Shown here piece after piece: positions 41,806 to 51,560 of a DNA stretch of 64,000 nucleotides. The translations under genes were made by a program, and so were the position numbers. The DNA is taken from positions 1,364,001 to 1,428,000 of the forward strand of contig NZ_CP039292.1 of NCBI RefSeq assembly GCF_004798665.1, given 5' to 3'. The first letter of the stretch is position 1, and the number at the start of each line of letters is the position of its first letter. Below the pieces are notes generated by a model. That model worked only from the letters and a program-made list of their open reading frames with translations, was not told the DNA's origin and ran no database searches. The DNA is from Actinomyces procaprae. GTDB taxonomy: Bacteria > Actinomycetota > Actinomycetes > Actinomycetales > Actinomycetaceae.

Positions 41806-42129
41806 ATCGTAATCGTGACCTCAGCCGGTTCTTTCCCGGGCGTCGGAGAACCTGGCCTTGAGGGAGTCGATGATCTTGCTCGTCAGCTGCTTGGCTCGGG
41901 TGGGCACGGCGCGGTTCAGGGTGGTGTCGTTGACAGCGTGCTAGGGCGCCCCAAGGCCACCGCCACGCGCCGCGTCAAGGTCCTCACCACCACGCCCTCA
42001 AGCCGGAAGAACCGCAAATGTCCGAAGCAACCGAACGACATGGTGGCGGACAACTGTCTACGCAGGTGGACTCGCACCCATCAACGGAGACGCTGCTGTC
42101 TTCGTCGCCACCAATAAAGGACCGCAAAC
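41806..42129. other. Gap with a possible minus-strand gene remnant
   Basis: These 324 bp separate the lipoprotein from the GntP gene. On the minus strand, 41822-41946 reads HAVNDTTLNRAVPTRAKQLT and continues SKIIDSLKARFSDARERTG before a stop, with codon use like a real gene, but a stop lies directly upstream. It may be the 3' end of a lost gene; no family was recognised. Plus-strand frames here look non-coding. The border between accessory DNA and the sugar-acid locus probably lies in this stretch. Confidence 0.35.
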
Positions 42130-43293
42130 ATGCCCCTCGTCATCGTCGCCGTTGCGGTAGTCCTGCTCATCTTGTTGATGACGCGCTTCAAGCTCAACGG
42201 ATTCATCTCCCTGCTCGTCGTCTCCGTGCTCGTCGGCGTCTTCGCCGTCGCCACCGGGACCCTCACCTACGACGACGACCCCGCCGGGCTGGTGGCCATC
42301 GCCGACCTCATTGAGGACGGCATCGGCAGCCAGATGTCGTCCACGCTCGTAGTCATCGGCGTGGGTGCCATGATCGGCCGCGTCATTGGCGACGCCGGAG
42401 CCGCCCAGCGCATCGCCCTGAAGATCGTCGACGTGTTCGGTGAGCGCGGCGTGCAGTGGGCCATGGTCGTCACCTCGGTGGTCATCGGCATCACCATGTT
42501 CTACGAGGTCGCCTTCGTGATCATCGTGCCGGTCGCCGTCACCCTGGTTCGGGCCACCCGGCAGTCGCTGCTGTGGATCGGACTGCCGATGTCCATCACC
42601 CTGTCGACCATGCACAGCTTCCTGCCGCCGCACCCCGGCCCCACCGCGGTCGCCGGCATGTATGACGCCTCCGTGGGCCACACCCTGGCCATCGGCCTGC
42701 TCATCGCGCTCCCCATCGGCATCGTCGTCGCCATCGTCAGGCCGCGACTGCCCTTCGTGCGCACGGTCACCCCGGAGATCCCGCAGGGCCTCATCTCCGA
42801 CAAGGAGTTCTCCGACGACGAGCTCCCGCCCATGGCCCGCTCCCTCATGGTTGCGCTGCTGCCGGTCATCCTCATCGCCGGCGCCGCGCTGTACGACATG
42901 GCCCAGCCCGCCGACAACCTGCTCACCGACATCATCGGCTTCGTCGGCTCCCCGGCCATCGCCCTGCTGATCGCGCTGCTGACCTCGATCGTCGTGTTCA
43001 GTCCCGCCGGCGGCCGGTCGATGAGCGAGGTGGCCGCCTCCATGGCGGACGGCGCCAAGTCCATGGCCATGATCCTGATGGTCATTGCGGGCGGCGGCGC
43101 CTTCAAGCAGGTCCTCACCGGTGCGGGCGTGGCCGACTACATCGCCGAACTGACCGGCGGCTGGTCCATCAGCCCGATCATCCTCGCCTGGATCATCGCC
43201 GTGATCCTGCGCATCGCCCTCGGCTCGGCCTCGGTAGCCGTGGCCACCGCCGCCGGCATCGCCGCCCCGCTGGTCGCCGTATTCATCCACTGA
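42130..43293 (+). CDS. GntP-family gluconate/sugar-acid permease, C-terminally truncated
   Basis: A 387-aa polytopic membrane protein with GntP features: FKLNGFISLLVVSVLVGVFA, the conserved HSFLPPHPGPTAVAG and GGGGAFKQVL-type region (AGGGAFKQVLTGAG). It transports gluconate, glucarate or similar acids with protons. The family is usually about 440 aa. This copy ends TAAGIAAPLVAVFIH, before the conserved block with the NDPGFW motif and the last helix, so about 55-60 residues are missing. The stop is followed after 42 bp by an intact reductase gene, so the loss looks like a small deletion. Transport activity is doubtful. Confidence 0.82.
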   Translation: MPLVIVAVAVVLLILLMTRFKLNGFISLLVVSVLVGVFAVATGTLTYDDDPAGLVAIADLIEDGIGSQMSSTLVVIGVGAMIGRVIGDAGAAQRIALKIVDVFGERGVQWAMVVTSVVIGITMFYEVAFVIIVPVAVTLVRATRQSLLWIGLPMSITLSTMHSFLPPHPGPTAVAGMYDASVGHTLAIGLLIALPIGIVVAIVRPRLPFVRTVTPEIPQGLISDKEFSDDELPPMARSLMVALLPVILIAGAALYDMAQPADNLLTDIIGFVGSPAIALLIALLTSIVVFSPAGGRSMSEVAASMADGAKSMAMILMVIAGGGAFKQVLTGAGVADYIAELTGGWSISPIILAWIIAVILRIALGSASVAVATAAGIAAPLVAVFIH

Positions 43294-43335
43294 CCCAATC
43301 GCTCAATCACCGTCAAGAAAGGACACCGCATCATC

Positions 43336-44229
43336 ATGCGCATCGGATTCATCGGTCTCGGCATCATGGGCAAGCCCATGGCCATCAACCTGGTTCACGC
43401 CGACTACGAGCTGGTCGTCTTCAACCGCAGCCCCCAGGCGGTCGCCGCCCTGGTGGCCGAGGGCGCCAGGGCCGCCGACTCGCCCCAGCAGGTCGCCGAG
43501 CAGGCCGACGTCGTGCTTACCATGTTGCCCAACGGCCCCGACGTGCTCTCCGTCGTTGAGGGGGAGCGCGGCCTACTCGCCGGCGCCCACGCGGGCCTGA
43601 CCCTCATCGACATGAGTTCCATCTCCCCCGGTGTCTCCCAGCAGATCGGCGGCCTGCTGGAGGAACAGGGCGTGGGCATGCTCGACGCTCCCGTCTCCGG
43701 CGGCGAAGCCGGCGCCATCGACGGCACCCTGGCCTTCATGGTCGGCGGCCCGCAGGACCTGTTCGACCGCTACCGGGACGTCCTGGGCGTCATGGGCTCC
43801 TCGGTGACCCGGGTCGGCGAGCTCGGCGCCGGCAACACCGCGAAGCTGGCCAACCAGGTCATCGTCGCCGTCAACATCGCCGCCCTGTCCGAGGCCCTGG
43901 TGCTGGCGCACCAGGCCGGTGTAGATCCGCGCGACGTCGTCGACGCCATCCGCGGCGGCCTGGCCGGCTCCAAGGTGCTTGAGCAAAAGGCCGAGAAGAT
44001 GCTGACCGACGAGTTCGCCCCCGGCTTCCGAATCGACCTGCACACCAAGGACCTGAACAACGCCCTGGAGACCGCCCACTCCGTGGGCGCCGCCCTGCCC
44101 CTGGCCGCGGCCGTGCGCGAAATGATGACCGCCATCTCCAACGACGGCCACCTGCGCGACGACCACTCCAGCCTGCTGGCCTACTACGAGCGTCTGGCCG
44201 GCACCGCCCTGGCGGACTTGGCGGAATAG
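43336..44229 (+). CDS. garR: 2-hydroxy-3-oxopropionate (tartronate semialdehyde) reductase, GarR-like
   Basis: A 297-aa beta-hydroxyacid dehydrogenase. The NAD(P) motif is [13 protein letters not shown] at the N-terminus. The substrate motif is [20 protein letters not shown], and the catalytic Lys is in GNTAKLANQ (K170). It reduces tartronate semialdehyde to glycerate in glucarate/galactarate or glyoxylate metabolism. It lies between a truncated GntP permease and a dead glucarate dehydratase, so it was once part of a sugar-acid operon. The gene itself appears intact. AAGGA precedes the ATG. Confidence 0.88.
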   Translation: MRIGFIGLGIMGKPMAINLVHADYELVVFNRSPQAVAALVAEGARAADSPQQVAEQADVVLTMLPNGPDVLSVVEGERGLLAGAHAGLTLIDMSSISPGVSQQIGGLLEEQGVGMLDAPVSGGEAGAIDGTLAFMVGGPQDLFDRYRDVLGVMGSSVTRVGELGAGNTAKLANQVIVAVNIAALSEALVLAHQAGVDPRDVVDAIRGGLAGSKVLEQKAEKMLTDEFAPGFRIDLHTKDLNNALETAHSVGAALPLAAAVREMMTAISNDGHLRDDHSSLLAYYERLAGTALADLAE

Positions 44230-44259
44230 ACCGGGCACCCGCCGGGAGGAGAAACCGAG

Positions 44260-44590
44260 ATGACTGCACCCAAGATCGAGAAGTTCGAGGTCTACCCGGT
44301 CGCCGGCCGCGATGTCGGCGGCCGGGCGTGCAGACCTTCGACCTGTGCACCACGGTGCATGCCGTGACCGCCATCAGGGCGGCCATGCTGGACCTGCTGG
44401 GCAAGTACCTGGACCCGCCAGTGGCGGCCCTGCTCGGCGGAGGCCGTCTACGGCTGGAGGGCTCGGTCCGCGTCGCCCAGCTCTGCCACGACCTGGGCCT
44501 GACCTGGGGGCTGCCACTCGAACAACCACTTCGACATCTGCCTGGCGATGGTCGTCCAGTGCGGAGCCGCCGCCCCGGGCCGCAGTAGGT
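44260..44590 (+). pseudogene. gudD: Glucarate dehydratase remnant with internal deletions
   Basis: ATG 44260 (GGGAGGAG upstream) starts [17 protein letters not shown], the N-terminus of glucarate dehydratases of the enolase superfamily. It then jumps and, in another frame, reads [20 protein letters not shown] and [19 protein letters not shown] from the middle of the N-terminal half. After a second jump it reads [11 protein letters not shown], and after one more frame change [20 protein letters not shown] from near the C-terminus. At least two large deletions and two frameshifts are therefore present, with about 100 codons left of the usual ~440. The metal-binding and catalytic core is gone. 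It ends at the parC 3' border. Confidence 0.85.
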
Positions 44591-44610
44591 CCGCGCCTTC
44601 CCGGCCTGCC

Positions 44611-47154
44611 TCAGCCGATCCCGGTGATGGGCGCGGACAGCGGCGTACCCGAGGCGTCCCGGCGCTCGTCGGCCTCCGGCAGGTCGACGGGCTGCCCCCC
44701 ACTGCCCACGGCGCGGGCCGGACCGACCCCCACCCAGGCGAGCACCAGCTCGTCCTCACCGCGCAGGAAGCGCTGGGCACGCACGCCCCCGGTCGCCCGC
44801 CCCTTGGCCGGGTACCGGTCCAGGGGGGTGACCTTGACGCTGCCGGAGCCGGTTCCGGGCAGCGCGCCCGCACCGTCCGCCACCGTCACCACCACGGCCT
44901 CGGCCAGCAGGTCGACGGGCACCGCCGCCCCGGCCACCACGCGGGCGCCCTCGTGCAGGGCGACCCCCGCCATACCGCCGGCGCCACGTCCCTGCGGACG
45001 CACCTTGGACGCCTCGAAGCGCAGCAGGCGTGCATCTGAGGTCACCAGCACCAGCATGTCCGAATCTGCCGCCACCCCGGCGAAGACCACGCGGTCGCCG
45101 TCGGCCAGCGAGATGACCTCCCAGGCATCGCCGCTCCTGGGCTCGCTGCCCGGCTTGACCCGCTTGACCACTCCGCCGGCGGTGGCCAGCACAATCGGTA
45201 TGCCGGAGTCATCTCCGGGGGAGCCGATAGGCACCAGCCCCACGATCCGCTCCTCCGGCTCGACGTCGGCCAGCAGCTGTGCGGGTTGCCCGCCGGCCAG
45301 CGACGTCGTCCCCTCCAGTCGCGGCACCTCCGGGGCAGACAGCACCTCCATGCGCACCAGCCGACCAGTATCGGTGATCGCACCTACGTGGCCACGCGCC
45401 GTCGTCGCCACCTGGGAGACGACCGCGTCATGCCGCTGCCGACCGCCCGTCCGCGGCACCGGCTCCGCCCCGCCGACGCGAGCCACCAGGCCGGTCGCCG
45501 ACAGCAGGACGCGGCACGGGTCATCCGGCACCGTCAGCGGCACCTCACCGGCGCTGGCCATCAGGCTCACCGCCGCGGCCTGCCGCATGGCCTGGGAGGC
45601 GCCCGCGCCGGCACCGCCGGGTGCGCCCACACCGCCGCTGAGCGCCCCCGCGCCCGTGCCCGCAGCCTCCAGCAGCACCGTGCGCCGCGGCGTGCCGAAC
45701 TCCTCCGCCACCGCCGCCAGCTCGCGGGACACAGTTGCCCGCAGCAGCGACTCGTCGTTCAAGATCGCCTCCAGCTCCGCGATCTCGGCCGCCAGCTCGT
45801 CGCGCTCCTTCTCCAGCTCGATCACCGAGAACTTGGTAAGACGCCGCAGCTGCAGCTCCAGGATGTAGTTGGCCTGTGGCTCGGACAGGTCGAATACCTG
45901 CATCAGCCGCCGCCGGGCCGTGGCCGCGTCCTCACTGGAGCGGATCACCTGAATGACCTCGTCGATGTCGACGATCGCGATCAACAGTCCCTCCACCAGG
46001 TGCTGGCGCTCGCGCCGCTTGCCCAGGCGGAAGCGGGTGCGCCGCTCCACCACCGTCAGGCGGTGGCGGACGAATACGTCCAGCAGCTCGCGCAGGCCCA
46101 GCGTGCGCGGCTGGCCGTCCACCAGGCACACGTTGTTGATGCCGAAGGAGTCCTCCAGTGGCGTGTACCGGTACAACTGCGCCAGCACCGCCTCAGGGTT
46201 GTAGCCGTTCTTGACCCCGATCACCAGGCGGGTGCCGTGCTTGCGGTCGGTGAGGTCCGCGACGTCGGTGATGCCCTGCAGCTTCTTGGAGGCCACCGTC
46301 TCCTTGATGCGGGCGATCACCTTCTCCGGCCCCACCAGGTAGGGCAGCTCGGTGACCACAATGCCCTTCTTGCGGGCGGTGATGTTCTCGACGCGGGCAG
46401 TGGCACGCGTGGAGAACTTGCCGCGACCGGTGCGGTAGGCCTCCCGGATCCCGTCCAGGCCCACGATCATGCCCCCCGCCGGCAGGTCCGGCCCGGGCAC
46501 GAACGCCATCAGGTCCTCCAAAGTGGCGTCCGGATGGGCGAGTAGGTGCCGGGCCGCCGCCACCACCTCGATCAGGTTGTGCGGCGGCATATTCGTGGCC
46601 ATGCCCACCGCGATGCCGGAGGCGCCGTTGACCAGCAGGTTCGGGAAGGCCGCCGGCAGCACCTCCGGTTCGGTGAGCGTGTAGTCGTAGTTGGGTGCGA
46701 AGTCGACCGTGTCCTCGTCGATGTCAGCCGTCAGCGCCAACGCGGGGGAGGCCAGGCGGGCCTCCGTGTAGCGGGGGGCGGCCGGGCCGTCGTCCAGGGA
46801 GCCGAAGTTACCGTGCCCGTCCACCAGTGGCAGACGCATGGTGAAGGGCTGCGCCAGACGCACCAGTGCCTCATAGATGGCCACGTCCCCGTGGGGGTGC
46901 AGTCGCCCCATGACGTCGCCGACGACGCGGGAGGACTTCACATGCGGGCGGTCCGGGCGCAGGCCCATCCGGTCCATCTGGAACAGGATGCGCCGCTGCA
47001 CGGGCTTCAGACCGTCGCGTGCATCCGGCAGGGCCCGCGCGTAGATGACCGAGTAGGCGTACTCCAGGAAGGAGCTGCGCATCTCCGTGGGCAGGTCCTG
47101 GTCCACAATGAGATGGTCGGCGGGCGGGGGCGTCGGTGGGGCGGACTTCGGCAT
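44611..47154 (-). CDS. parC: DNA topoisomerase IV subunit A
   Basis: An 847-aa type IIA topoisomerase A subunit that decatenates chromosomes with ParE. Catalytic Tyr 129 lies in [10 protein letters not shown]. The DNA-gate helix region is [20 protein letters not shown]. The C-terminal beta-pinwheel contains degenerate repeats ([32 protein letters not shown]). The start at 47154 is preferred because the sequence [11 protein letters not shown] leads straight into the family; the open frame upstream is antisense to the next gene. Position 83 of E. coli GyrA (Ser) is Val 91 here. ParC rather than GyrA is judged from the actinobacterial-type sequence [20 protein letters not shown] and the lack of a GyrA-box. 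Confidence 0.88.
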   Translation of the reverse strand: MPKSAPPTPPPADHLIVDQDLPTEMRSSFLEYAYSVIYARALPDARDGLKPVQRRILFQMDRMGLRPDRPHVKSSRVVGDVMGRLHPHGDVAIYEALVRLAQPFTMRLPLVDGHGNFGSLDDGPAAPRYTEARLASPALALTADIDEDTVDFAPNYDYTLTEPEVLPAAFPNLLVNGASGIAVGMATNMPPHNLIEVVAAARHLLAHPDATLEDLMAFVPGPDLPAGGMIVGLDGIREAYRTGRGKFSTRATARVENITARKKGIVVTELPYLVGPEKVIARIKETVASKKLQGITDVADLTDRKHGTRLVIGVKNGYNPEAVLAQLYRYTPLEDSFGINNVCLVDGQPRTLGLRELLDVFVRHRLTVVERRTRFRLGKRRERQHLVEGLLIAIVDIDEVIQVIRSSEDAATARRRLMQVFDLSEPQANYILELQLRRLTKFSVIELEKERDELAAEIAELEAILNDESLLRATVSRELAAVAEEFGTPRRTVLLEAAGTGAGALSGGVGAPGGAGAGASQAMRQAAAVSLMASAGEVPLTVPDDPCRVLLSATGLVARVGGAEPVPRTGGRQRHDAVVSQVATTARGHVGAITDTGRLVRMEVLSAPEVPRLEGTTSLAGGQPAQLLADVEPEERIVGLVPIGSPGDDSGIPIVLATAGGVVKRVKPGSEPRSGDAWEVISLADGDRVVFAGVAADSDMLVLVTSDARLLRFEASKVRPQGRGAGGMAGVALHEGARVVAGAAVPVDLLAEAVVVTVADGAGALPGTGSGSVKVTPLDRYPAKGRATGGVRAQRFLRGEDELVLAWVGVGPARAVGSGGQPVDLPEADERRDASGTPLSAPITGIG

Positions 47155-47235
47155 GGTCGCATTGTGTCCCGGGGCGGCTTCGCCAACGGGGCAACGACAC
47201 CCGGGGGTGACGGGAACGATGGCATGATCTGCCCC

Positions 47236-47838
47236 ATGACGTGGACTGCGCAGGCTCGCCCCGGGGATGAGGCCCCCACCCCGACGTCGCTTGTTGACGA
47301 GGTCACCCGGGCCGGCTACTACCCGGAGCTCGTGCTCGGCACCCTCGACGTCGCCGTCGCGGGGGAGGAGGTGCTGGTTGACCTGGTACAGGCCGAGACC
47401 GTGTTCGACGACGCCGTCCACCGGCACCTGACCGTGCTCGCCCTGACGCCCAGCCGGCTGGTGATCGTGCACGTGGACGACGCACCCCGCGAGGACGGAC
47501 TGCCCGGGGCGCTGGCCACCAGCGAGGCGGTGCCGATCTCCCGGATCAAGTCCGTGGGGCTCACGCGCGGCGTGTCCGAGCCGGCCGTCGGCGGTGGACG
47601 CCTGACGGAGATGACCATCGCCCTGTCCTGGGGGTCCGTGCGCCGTATCGACCTCGAGCCCGCCGCCTGCGCCGATCCAGACTGCCAGGCGGACCACGGA
47701 CTGACCGGCGTGTCCGTGCCCGATGACATCGTGGTGCGCGTCGCCGCCGGGGTGGAGGGGGACGAGGCCCTTGCCCGTGCCGAACGCTTCGCCCGGATCC
47801 TGTCCGCGGCCACCGCCCGCGCCGCGGCGCGCGCATGA
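47236..47838 (+). CDS. Conserved hypothetical protein, DUF5998-like
   Basis: A 200-aa soluble protein with [40 protein letters not shown], two Cys in [12 protein letters not shown] (possible metal site) and a C-terminal helix. It resembles the actinobacterial DUF5998 family, which is found next to a phosphodiesterase gene; the family name is recollection. ATG 47236 is given; ATG 47224 in the same frame is equally possible, since neither has a strong ribosome site. It is divergent from parC (81-bp gap) and overlaps the next gene by 4 bp. The function is unknown. Confidence 0.72.
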   Translation: MTWTAQARPGDEAPTPTSLVDEVTRAGYYPELVLGTLDVAVAGEEVLVDLVQAETVFDDAVHRHLTVLALTPSRLVIVHVDDAPREDGLPGALATSEAVPISRIKSVGLTRGVSEPAVGGGRLTEMTIALSWGSVRRIDLEPAACADPDCQADHGLTGVSVPDDIVVRVAAGVEGDEALARAERFARILSAATARAAARA

Positions 47839-49100
47839 CCGCCCCGCACCTGCGGCAGGTCCTGGCGGCGGCCGCGGCCGGTGCCGGCCTGGCGCTGCGG
47901 GACGGTCCGCCAGGATCCATCACCGCCGCTGAGGCCGACGTGGCCGCCTCTGAATGGGGACTGCGCGGCTCCGACGCCATGTCCGCCACCGAGACCGCGC
48001 CGTTCACCTCCGCCGGGGTGGTCGTCGTCCTTGTAGACGGTCTGGGGTGGCACCAGCTTCATGAGCGCCGCGGGCACGCCCCCACCCTGCGCACCTGGCT
48101 GTCCGACGCGGCCTCCTCCCCGGCAGGCGGGCCCGCCCGGACCTGCGTCCCCTCCACGACGGCGGCCGCCCTGACCACGCTCGGCACCGGCGCGCCGCCC
48201 GGCATCACCGGCATGGTCGGCTACAGCGTGCTCAACCCGCGCCTCGGCCGCGACCTCCCCGCCGACACGACCCCGCACGCCACCCAGAACCTGAGTCTGA
48301 TCACCTGGGAGGGAGACGCCCCCGATCCGCGCCGCTGGCAGGACGTGCCCACCATCTTCGAACGGATCATCCCCCCACACGGTGATGCAGCGCGCGCTGC
48401 GACCCCGGCGGTAACCATCGGCCCGGCGCGCTTCGCCGGCTCCGGACTGACCGAGGCGGCGCTGCGCGGCGCCCGCCACCTGGGAGCGGACCGCATGGAG
48501 GACCGTCCCGGCCTGGCCGCGGACGCCCTGCGGCGCGGAGTGCCCCTGGTGTACCTGTACGTCGGCGAGCTCGACCACGCCGGTCACCGCCACGGCTGGC
48601 GCTCGGAGAACTGGCTCGAGCAGCTTGAGCGCCTGGACGGGGCCATGGCGGAGCTGCTGCGCCGCGTGCCCGCCGGCACGCGCGTGCTGCTGACCGCCGA
48701 CCACGGCATGGTCGACACCGACCCGGCTCACCGCATCGACCTGACCGATCACCCCGAGCTTGCCCGCGACGTCGTCGCCGTGGCCGGGGAGCCGCGCTTC
48801 AGCCAGCTGTATGTGCCTCACTCCGACCCGGAGACGGCCGCAGCGGTCGCCTGCCGCTGGCGGACGGTGCTGGGAGAGCGGGCGCTGTGGGTGGGCACTC
48901 GCGCACAGGCCGCCGCCCGGCTCGGTCCCATCGGGGAACGCGCGGAAGGCGTCCTGGGCGACGTGCTGGTGGCCATGGCGGACAACTGGGTGGTGGTCGA
49001 CCCGCGTGTTCACTCCGCGGCTGCGATCGGCCTGCCGGGCGTGCACGGCTCACTCACGGAGACCGAGATGACCGTTCCGCTGCTGCTCGCCCGTACCTGA
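47835..49100 (+). CDS. Alkaline-phosphatase-superfamily phosphodiesterase / nucleotide pyrophosphatase
   Basis: A 421-aa enzyme of the type I phosphodiesterase family. Metal and nucleophile motifs are visible: [10 protein letters not shown] (first metal Asp), [20 protein letters not shown] (Thr nucleophile), [13 protein letters not shown] and [12 protein letters not shown] (metal-binding Asp/His). No signal peptide or membrane helix is evident, so it is probably cytosolic. The substrate cannot be read from sequence. It is coupled to the DUF5998-like gene by an ATGA overlap, the typical pairing in actinobacteria. Confidence 0.85.
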   Translation: MTAPHLRQVLAAAAAGAGLALRDGPPGSITAAEADVAASEWGLRGSDAMSATETAPFTSAGVVVVLVDGLGWHQLHERRGHAPTLRTWLSDAASSPAGGPARTCVPSTTAAALTTLGTGAPPGITGMVGYSVLNPRLGRDLPADTTPHATQNLSLITWEGDAPDPRRWQDVPTIFERIIPPHGDAARAATPAVTIGPARFAGSGLTEAALRGARHLGADRMEDRPGLAADALRRGVPLVYLYVGELDHAGHRHGWRSENWLEQLERLDGAMAELLRRVPAGTRVLLTADHGMVDTDPAHRIDLTDHPELARDVVAVAGEPRFSQLYVPHSDPETAAAVACRWRTVLGERALWVGTRAQAAARLGPIGERAEGVLGDVLVAMADNWVVVDPRVHSAAAIGLPGVHGSLTETEMTVPLLLART

Positions 49101-49137
49101 CCGGTCCTGCCCGCGGCCCTGGCGGCCGGCTGACCCG

Positions 49138-50205
49138 CTACTCCGGTTTGGAGCCGAAGACGATCTCATCCCATGAGGGTACGGAGCGGCGCACCCGCCG
49201 CTTGGGCTTGGGCGCGGGCGCCGCGGGCATGTCCGGCAGCGCCTCCTGGGTGGCGTCGGCGTCGTCAGGGGTGCCTGCGCTCGGCTCCTCCTGGGTGCGT
49301 GCGGGCGCCGGGGCCTGATACAGCCTGCTGCCCGCCGGGTGGTTACCGGTGTGCGCGCGACGCCTCTCCGACATGGACACTACCTGCGCCTGCCCCCGGG
49401 GCTCGGTGGCGTCCTCCGGGACGTCGTCTACGGCGTCGGGGGCGCTGACCTCAATGCGGCGACCACGGTTGGAGGCCAAGTCCGCCAGCAGCGCATCCGT
49501 GGAGTCCACGGCTGCCGGCCGCGGGTCATCACCTCCGGGTGCCGGGGACGCGGCAGCGGGCGGTGACGCTGCGGGAAGGGCCGCGGAGGAGGCGCCGGGA
49601 GCCGCGGAATCCTGGTCGAATACGGTGGGGCGTCGCCCACCGCCCGCCTCCGTGAGCCAACGGGCCTCGTCATCCAGGGCGGACACGGAACGTGCCGTCA
49701 GGTCCAGTTCCCAGTGCGCCTGCTTCGCCTCAGCGCCCTGGACGAAGGTCAGCACGATCTGCCACGGCTCCCTGCCCTCCCGCAGTGCATCCCACTCCAG
49801 GCTGCTGGGCTCGACGCCGCGCGTGGCCAGCCTGTCCACGGCGAGCTCGCCCAGGACCGGGGAGTCCTGCTCCCAGCCGATCCTGCACGCCTGCGCCTGC
49901 TGCACCGCCCACAGGCGCTCGGCGACGACAGGCCCCTCGAAGCGGCGCACATGCTCGACGTTCAGGCCGGTGGCGGAGGCGACCTCCTCCGCGCTGGCAC
50001 CGGCACGCATGAGTGCCTGCAGCTCCCGGGGGCGCACTGCCGTACCGGGAGCGGGCGGCTCCGGGGTGGGGGAGAGGGCTGCGGGGCGCGCGCGTCTCAC
50101 AGCGGCGCGCAGGGCGTCGTCGACGACGATGCTGTAGCGCTCCCCGCGTGAGTCGGTCATGACGATGGTGTCGCCATTGGCACCCAACAGCTCAAGCTCG
50201 ATCAT
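49138..50205 (-). CDS. sepH: SepH, actinobacterial FtsZ regulator (DUF3071)
   Basis: A 355-aa protein with the DUF3071 N-terminal domain (MIELELLGANGDTIVMTD, RPRELQALMRAGASAEEVAS with helix-turn-helix character, then REPWQIVLTFVQG). A long Pro/Ala-rich disordered centre leads to a conserved basic C-terminal stretch ending RRSVPSWDEIVFGSKPE. SepH binds FtsZ and stimulates Z-ring assembly in Streptomyces and mycobacteria. It lies beside DUF4193 in many actinobacteria. It is divergent from the DUF4193 gene and convergent with the phosphodiesterase gene. Confidence 0.9.
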   Translation of the reverse strand: MIELELLGANGDTIVMTDSRGERYSIVVDDALRAAVRRARPAALSPTPEPPAPGTAVRPRELQALMRAGASAEEVASATGLNVEHVRRFEGPVVAERLWAVQQAQACRIGWEQDSPVLGELAVDRLATRGVEPSSLEWDALREGREPWQIVLTFVQGAEAKQAHWELDLTARSVSALDDEARWLTEAGGGRRPTVFDQDSAAPGASSAALPAASPPAAASPAPGGDDPRPAAVDSTDALLADLASNRGRRIEVSAPDAVDDVPEDATEPRGQAQVVSMSERRRAHTGNHPAGSRLYQAPAPARTQEEPSAGTPDDADATQEALPDMPAAPAPKPKRRVRRSVPSWDEIVFGSKPE

Positions 50206-50524
50206 TGACGTGGGCCTCCTTACAGTCCCTCATGCAACCCGAGGCGGGCGGGCTGGCACATGTCTCAGCGTGCCATCTATGCCGCTCCGAGTCCGGGAGG
50301 CGGGGCGGTGTGGCACGCACGAGCTCGACGGCTGTTCGCCCACAGCCGTTGCGTATGCCCTGATGAGGCGGTTCCCGCGGCCGCGACGTGGTGCTATGGT
50401 GCGCGTGCCCTAGCTCGGAGGGGCGGCGTACGTTCGGCAAGCAGGACGATCGCCGTTCCCGGCAGCGCCTGCCGCTGCCCGAGAGCCCAAGCGAGAGCCG
50501 TCCACAGGAGAAAGTGACGAGGCC
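50206..50524. promoter_or_regulatory. Divergent promoter region of sepH and the DUF4193 gene
   Basis: These 319 bp hold no gene. An extended -10-like TGCTATGGT (TATGGT at 50395-50400) faces the DUF4193 gene about 125 bp upstream of its start, with only a weak -35 match near 50372. The AGGAGG before sepH (in complement, about 50215-50220) is its ribosome site. A long 5' leader before DUF4193 is implied if the -10 is right. Confidence 0.4.
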
Positions 50525-50830
50525 ATGGCAACCGACTACGACGCCCCGCGCAAGAACGACGACGAGCCCGAAGCCGATTCAATCGAGGAGCTCACCGCTC
50601 GTCAGAAGGATCAGTCCTCGGAGGCGATTGAGGAGGATGAGAACGAAGTCGCCGAGGGCTTCGAGCTCCCCGGAGCCGACCTGTCCCGGGAGGAGCTGAG
50701 CGTGCATGTCGTCCCGCAGCTCGAGGACGAGTTCACCTGCTCGGAGTGCTTCCTCGTGCACCACCGCAGCTCGCTCGCCTACGTCGATGATACGACCGGC
50801 CTGCCGGTGTGCACCGACTGCGCCGGCTGA
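50525..50830 (+). CDS. DUF4193 zinc-ribbon-like protein
   Basis: A 101-aa protein typical of the DUF4193 family (Rv2699c-like). The acidic first half contains DSIEELTARQKDQSSEAIEE. The C-terminal half has two CxxC pairs, FTCSECFLV and VCTDCAG, likely to bind zinc. The length is normal. Its exact role is unknown; it is near-universal in actinobacteria. It heads a run of five genes in the order of Rv2699c-Rv2693c, with dut and a membrane protein missing between it and DUF3710. Confidence 0.9.
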   Translation: MATDYDAPRKNDDEPEADSIEELTARQKDQSSEAIEEDENEVAEGFELPGADLSREELSVHVVPQLEDEFTCSECFLVHHRSSLAYVDDTTGLPVCTDCAG

Positions 50831-50858
50831 CGGGACTACAGATAAGGAGGAGAACCTC

Positions 50859-51560
50859 ATGGGCCTTTTCTCCCGCCGCCACCACGACGACGCCGAGGCC
50901 GCCGAGGCTGATCAGGAGGAGCCCGCGCGGTCCCCGGCGCAGGACGTCGGCACCGGTCCCTGGGATGCGGCGGACGTCCCCGACGGAAGCGCGCCCGCCG
51001 GACGCATCGACCTCGGCGCCCTGCGGGTGCCCGCCGTCGACGGCATGCAGCTGCGTATGGAGCGAGCCGGCCGGGGCGCCGAGGCCTCGGCAGTCGTCCT
51101 CATCCTGGGTGGCTCGACCATGGAGCTGCGCGCCTTCGCCGCCCCCCGCTCGGCGGGTATCTGGGACGAGCTGCGCGCGGACATCGCCGCGGAGCTGACC
51201 CGGGCCAAGGCCACCTATGAGCTGGTCGACGGCGACTACGGCACCGAGATCCTCGCACAGATGCCGGTACGCACCCCGGAGGGGCGGTCAGGAACCGTGG
51301 CCGCCCGCTTCATCGGCGTCGACGGCCCGCGCTGGTTCCTGCGCGGCGTGCTCCAGGGGCGTGCCGCCACCGACGATGGCGCCGCCCGGCAGCTGCGGGA
51401 GGTCTTCGCCAACACCGTGGTCGTACGCGACGGCACCGCCCGCCCCCCGCGGGAGATCCTCCCGCTGCACGCGCCGGGCGTGACCGCTGCCCCAGAAGCT
51501 GAGGAACTACCCGGCCTGGATCCGCTGCAGCCCGGCCCGACCATCGCCGAGGTGCGATGA
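50859..51560 (+). CDS. DUF3710 family protein
   Basis: A 233-aa protein with an acidic disordered N-terminus (FSRRHHDDAEAAEADQEE) and the DUF3710 domain (GRIDLGALRVPAVDGMQLRM, ELRAFAAPRSAGIWDELRAD, RFIGVDGPRWFLRGVLQG). The ATG is preceded by AAGGAGG (50844-50850); the open frame further upstream lies in the DUF4193 gene. It corresponds to Rv2696c. The function is unknown. It overlaps the OB-fold gene by 4 bp. Confidence 0.88.
   Translation: MGLFSRRHHDDAEAAEADQEEPARSPAQDVGTGPWDAADVPDGSAPAGRIDLGALRVPAVDGMQLRMERAGRGAEASAVVLILGGSTMELRAFAAPRSAGIWDELRADIAAELTRAKATYELVDGDYGTEILAQMPVRTPEGRSGTVAARFIGVDGPRWFLRGVLQGRAATDDGAARQLREVFANTVVVRDGTARPPREILPLHAPGVTAAPEAEELPGLDPLQPGPTIAEVR

Noticed and set aside
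41815..42117. 100-codon plus-strand frame between the lipoprotein and GntP genes
   Set aside because: The composition shifts from Gly/Val to Arg/Cys-rich along its length and no start signal is present; the minus-strand reading of part of it looks more coding-like.
44312..45868. Long plus-strand open frame (518 codons) antisense to parC
   Set aside because: It is Pro/Ser/Thr/Arg-rich with no family features, while the opposite strand carries all topoisomerase IV motifs; high GC keeps antisense frames open. Its first residues overlap the gudD remnant only by chance.
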